Position numbers and translations under genes: made by a program
Assembly: GCA_019118325.1 (NCBI GenBank)
Contig: DWZE01000129.1
Coordinates: forward strand, 1-33,293
Direction of reading: 5' to 3'
DNA: 33,293 nt
DNA from: Candidatus Bacteroides intestinavium
GTDB taxonomy: Bacteria; Bacteroidota; Bacteroidia; Bacteroidales; Bacteroidaceae
Notes under the pieces: generated by a model
The model's input: only the letters and a program-made list of their open reading frames with translations
Told to the model about the DNA's origin: nothing
Database searches by the model: none
Part shown: piece after piece, positions 31,067 through 33,293 of the stretch
How positions within the stretch are numbered: the first letter of the stretch is position 1
How the letters are laid out: every line of letters starts with the position of its first letter

Positions 31067-31726
31067 TCAATCCTCCTCCACAATGTCTCCAATGATGAAA
31101 TCGAAAGTCAGCACCGAACAGCCACGGATAGAGTTGTAATCACTCTCTCCATAGCCCACTCTATAGGGCACATAGATAATCCAGCGTTCGCCCGTGCGTG
31201 CGTGTTGCAGCACCCAACTGACGCCACCGACCAATCCGCCGGGGTTCATCTCGGCCGGTTCATCAAAGGCCGTGGGCCATTTCATCTGCGCAGGATCCAA
31301 AGGAATCTGCTGGTCCGTGGCCCCGTAACCATCGAAGTTTCCGTCAAACTCCTCGCCGTTGATGAGGGTGCCGCGATAGTACATCTCCACATTGTCCGTA
31401 TAGAGCAGGCGCTCGCCGTCGGGATTATCCACCAGCTTCTTGCAGTAAGCATATTGCAGGCCGGCAGTGGTATTGCCATCCTGCACCTCCACGGCATAGA
31501 GGTCGCCCAACACCATGTCCGTCTGACCCAGGTCGGTGGTGACGCGGGTAGCGGGATTGCGCCACACCAGATAGTTCTCGCCCGTCTCCGTGCGGATGGA
31601 ATCGATGAAGGCATCGTTGCGCTCGCGCCAGTTGTCGTAGGCGGTGGGCTCTGTGGTTTCCTCGCAAGCGGTGAAAGCCATGCCGCACAGGAAGAGGAAT
31701 AGGAGGGATAGAGTCTTCTGTTTCAT
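31067..31726 (-). CDS. FKBP-type peptidyl-prolyl isomerase-like lipoprotein
   Basis: A 219-residue lipoprotein (lipobox FTAC, Cys21). The FKBP fold is indicated by VEMYYRGTLINGEEFDGNF (about residues 115-133), GGVSWVLQHARTGERWIIYVPYRVGYG and the C-terminal SVLTFDFIIGDI. These match the hydrophobic pocket strands and the final strand of FKBPs, but the usual YG.......IP string is altered to RGCSVLTFD, so catalytic activity is uncertain. It probably helps fold exported proteins. The ATG at 31726 gives a proper lipoprotein signal; longer in-frame readings run into glyS. It begins 20 bases after the glyS stop and is probably co-transcribed with it. Confidence 0.85.
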   Translation of the reverse strand: MKQKTLSLLFLFLCGMAFTACEETTEPTAYDNWRERNDAFIDSIRTETGENYLVWRNPATRVTTDLGQTDMVLGDLYAVEVQDGNTTAGLQYAYCKKLVDNPDGERLLYTDNVEMYYRGTLINGEEFDGNFDGYGATDQQIPLDPAQMKWPTAFDEPAEMNPGGLVGGVSWVLQHARTGERWIIYVPYRVGYGESDYNSIRGCSVLTFDFIIGDIVEED

Positions 31727-31746
31727 ACTAAAAAAGGATGAGGCTA

Positions 31747-33291
31747 TTATTGCAGCGTCTTCAGCAGCGACGTGATGCTGACGCGGTCGGCAATGATGCT
31801 GTTCAGCTGGCTGATGGGCACACGCTCCTGCTGCATGGTGTCGCGGTTGCGCAGGGTGACGCAGTTGTCCGTGAGCGTATCGTGGTCCACCGTGACGCAA
31901 TAGGGCGTGCCGATGGCATCCTGGCGGCGGTAGCGCTTGCCGATGCTGTCCTTCTCGTCGTACTGGCAGTTGAAGTGGAACTTCAGGTCGTCGATAATCT
32001 CGCGCGCCTTCTCGGGCAGGCCGTCCTTCTTGACCAGCGGCAATACGGCCAACTTGACGGGAGCCAAGGCGGCGGGCAACTTGAGGACGACGCGCGTCTC
32101 GCCATTCTCCAGCTTCTCTTCGCAGTAGGAGCCGCACATGATGCTGAGGAACATGCGGTCGACGCCGATGGAGGTCTCGATGACGTAGGGCGTGTAACTC
32201 TCGTTGGTCTCGGGGTCGAAGTATTTGATGTTCTTGCCGGAGAACTTCTCGTGCTGGCTGAGGTCGAAGTTGGTGCGGCTGTGGATACCCTCCACTTCCT
32301 TGAAGCCGAAAGGCATCTTGAACTCGATGTCCGTGGCGGCGTTAGCATAGTGGGCCAGTTTCTCGTGGTCGTGGTAGCGGTAGTGGTCGTCGCCAAAGCC
32401 CAGGGCCTCGTGCCACTTCAGGCGCGTTTCCTTCCACTTCTTGAACCACTCCAGCTCGGTGCCGGGCTTCACGAAGAACTGCATCTCCATCTGCTCGAAC
32501 TCGCGCATACGGAAGATGAACTGGCGGGCCACAATCTCGTTGCGGAACGCCTTGCCTATCTGTGCGATGCCAAAGGGGATTTTCATGCGGCCCGTCTTCT
32601 GCACGTTCAGGTAGTTGACGAAGATGCCCTGCGCCGTCTCCGGACGGAGGTAGACCTTCATTGCGCCGTCGGCCGTGCTGCCCATTTCGGTGGAGAACAT
32701 GAGGTTGAACTGGCGCACCTCGGTCCAGTTCTTGGTGCCGCTGATGGGACAGACGATTTCCTCGTCCAGGATAATCTGGCGCAACTCGTTCAGGTCCGGA
32801 CCGGCATTCATGGCACGGGTGTAACGCTCGTGCAGGGCATCGCGCTTCTGCTGATGCTCGATGACGCGGGGATTGGTGGAGCGGAACTGGGCCTCGTCGA
32901 AGGCATCGCCAAACTTCTTGGCAGCCTTGGCCACTTCCTTGGCAATCTTCTCGTCATACTTGGCTATCTGGTCCTCGATGAGCACGTCGGCGCGATAACG
33001 CTTCTTCGAGTCGCGGTTGTCGATGAGGGGGTCGTTGAAGGCATCCACGTGTCCGCTGGCCTTCCAGATGGTGGGGTGCATGAAGATGGCGGAGTCGATG
33101 CCCACGATGTTCTCGTGCAGCAGCACCATGCTCTGCCACCAGTATTGTTTGATATTGTTTTTCAGTTCCACGCCGTTCTGGCCGTAGTCGTACACTGCGC
33201 CCAGCCCGTCATAAATCTCGCTGCTGGGGAACACGAAGCCGTATTCCTTGCAGTGCGAGACGATTTTCTTGAAAACGTCTTCTTGTGCCAT
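31747..33291 (-). CDS. glyS: Glycyl-tRNA synthetase (dimeric class II type)
   Basis: A complete 514-residue enzyme that charges tRNA-Gly. It is the single-chain dimeric GlyRS, not the two-subunit type. Seen: the opening VFKKIVSHCKEYGFVFPSSEIYDG, an insertion region, YLRPETAQGIFVNYLN, class II motif 2 around FRNEIVARQFIFRMREFEQME, motif 3 VIETSIGVDRMFLSIM, and a C-terminal anticodon-binding domain with APVKLAVLPLVKKDG. The length is normal. The start codon is the ATG at 33291, two bases from the window edge, so the promoter is not visible. The FKBP-like lipoprotein follows. Confidence 0.98.
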   Translation of the reverse strand: MAQEDVFKKIVSHCKEYGFVFPSSEIYDGLGAVYDYGQNGVELKNNIKQYWWQSMVLLHENIVGIDSAIFMHPTIWKASGHVDAFNDPLIDNRDSKKRYRADVLIEDQIAKYDEKIAKEVAKAAKKFGDAFDEAQFRSTNPRVIEHQQKRDALHERYTRAMNAGPDLNELRQIILDEEIVCPISGTKNWTEVRQFNLMFSTEMGSTADGAMKVYLRPETAQGIFVNYLNVQKTGRMKIPFGIAQIGKAFRNEIVARQFIFRMREFEQMEMQFFVKPGTELEWFKKWKETRLKWHEALGFGDDHYRYHDHEKLAHYANAATDIEFKMPFGFKEVEGIHSRTNFDLSQHEKFSGKNIKYFDPETNESYTPYVIETSIGVDRMFLSIMCGSYCEEKLENGETRVVLKLPAALAPVKLAVLPLVKKDGLPEKAREIIDDLKFHFNCQYDEKDSIGKRYRRQDAIGTPYCVTVDHDTLTDNCVTLRNRDTMQQERVPISQLNSIIADRVSITSLLKTLQ

Positions 33292-33293
33292 TG

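Overview
The window reads as a Bacteroidales chromosome, most likely a GC-rich member of the Bacteroidaceae. Evidence seen: a SusC/SusD pair, repeated TAnnTTTG-type -7 promoter boxes of the Bacteroidetes, weak Shine-Dalgarno use, and typical Bacteroides neighbourhoods (pta-ackA, folP-cdaA, tldD-pmbA, namZ beside a sodium symporter). No rRNA, tRNA, phage, transposase or CRISPR-Cas genes were recognised. The long open frames opposite real genes are shadows of GC-rich codon use.

Layout. 1-7540 (minus): an outer-membrane uptake locus, SusC then SusD, followed by three phosphate-ester enzymes: a metallophosphoesterase lipoprotein, a secreted PHP phosphodiesterase and the start of an alkaline phosphatase. 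7758-9991 (minus): pta-ackA acetate metabolism. 10153-13210 (minus): three exported proteins of unknown function, the last with a transglutaminase-like triad. 13597-14719 (plus): LrgA/LrgB-type membrane proteins. 14714-17644 (minus): PmbA and a Tat-signal TldD. 17800-19450 (minus): folP and cdaA. 19790-21094 (plus): murF. 21087-21470 (minus): VanZ-like. 21577-22941 (plus): SNF-type sodium transporter. 22993-23505 (minus): M23 peptidase. 23726-26355 (plus): NamZ exo-muramidase and a sodium:solute symporter. 26356-27076: a 720-base gene-free stretch. 27077-30082 (plus): FAD/Fe-S dehydrogenase. 30224-31057 (plus): BadF/BadG sugar kinase. 31067-33291 (minus): glyS and an FKBP-like lipoprotein.

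The most unusual content is repeat architecture. (1) Four intergenic arrays each carry four cores spaced exactly 22 bp apart. Three use GATATC palindromes; the fourth uses a CTAAGC core but shares a 14-base block with one of the others. All four lie upstream of recognisable -7 boxes. (2) Two copies of a hairpin element of about 90 bp are inserted in frame, in the same reading frame, at two inter-domain linkers of the FAD/Fe-S dehydrogenase, which resembles the intragenic palindromic elements of Rickettsia. (3) Degenerate heptamer arrays fill several spacers, one running up to the start codon of the sugar kinase and one supplying the stop codon of folP. (4) The 26.4-26.8 kb spacer has a promoter-like box and an intrinsic terminator on the minus strand but no convincing protein, so it may encode a non-coding RNA.

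Several genes bear on peptidoglycan and envelope turnover (murF, M23 peptidase, NamZ, the symporter, possibly the sugar kinase, LrgAB) and on c-di-AMP signalling (cdaA). Function is assigned by motif reading only; no database search was possible.
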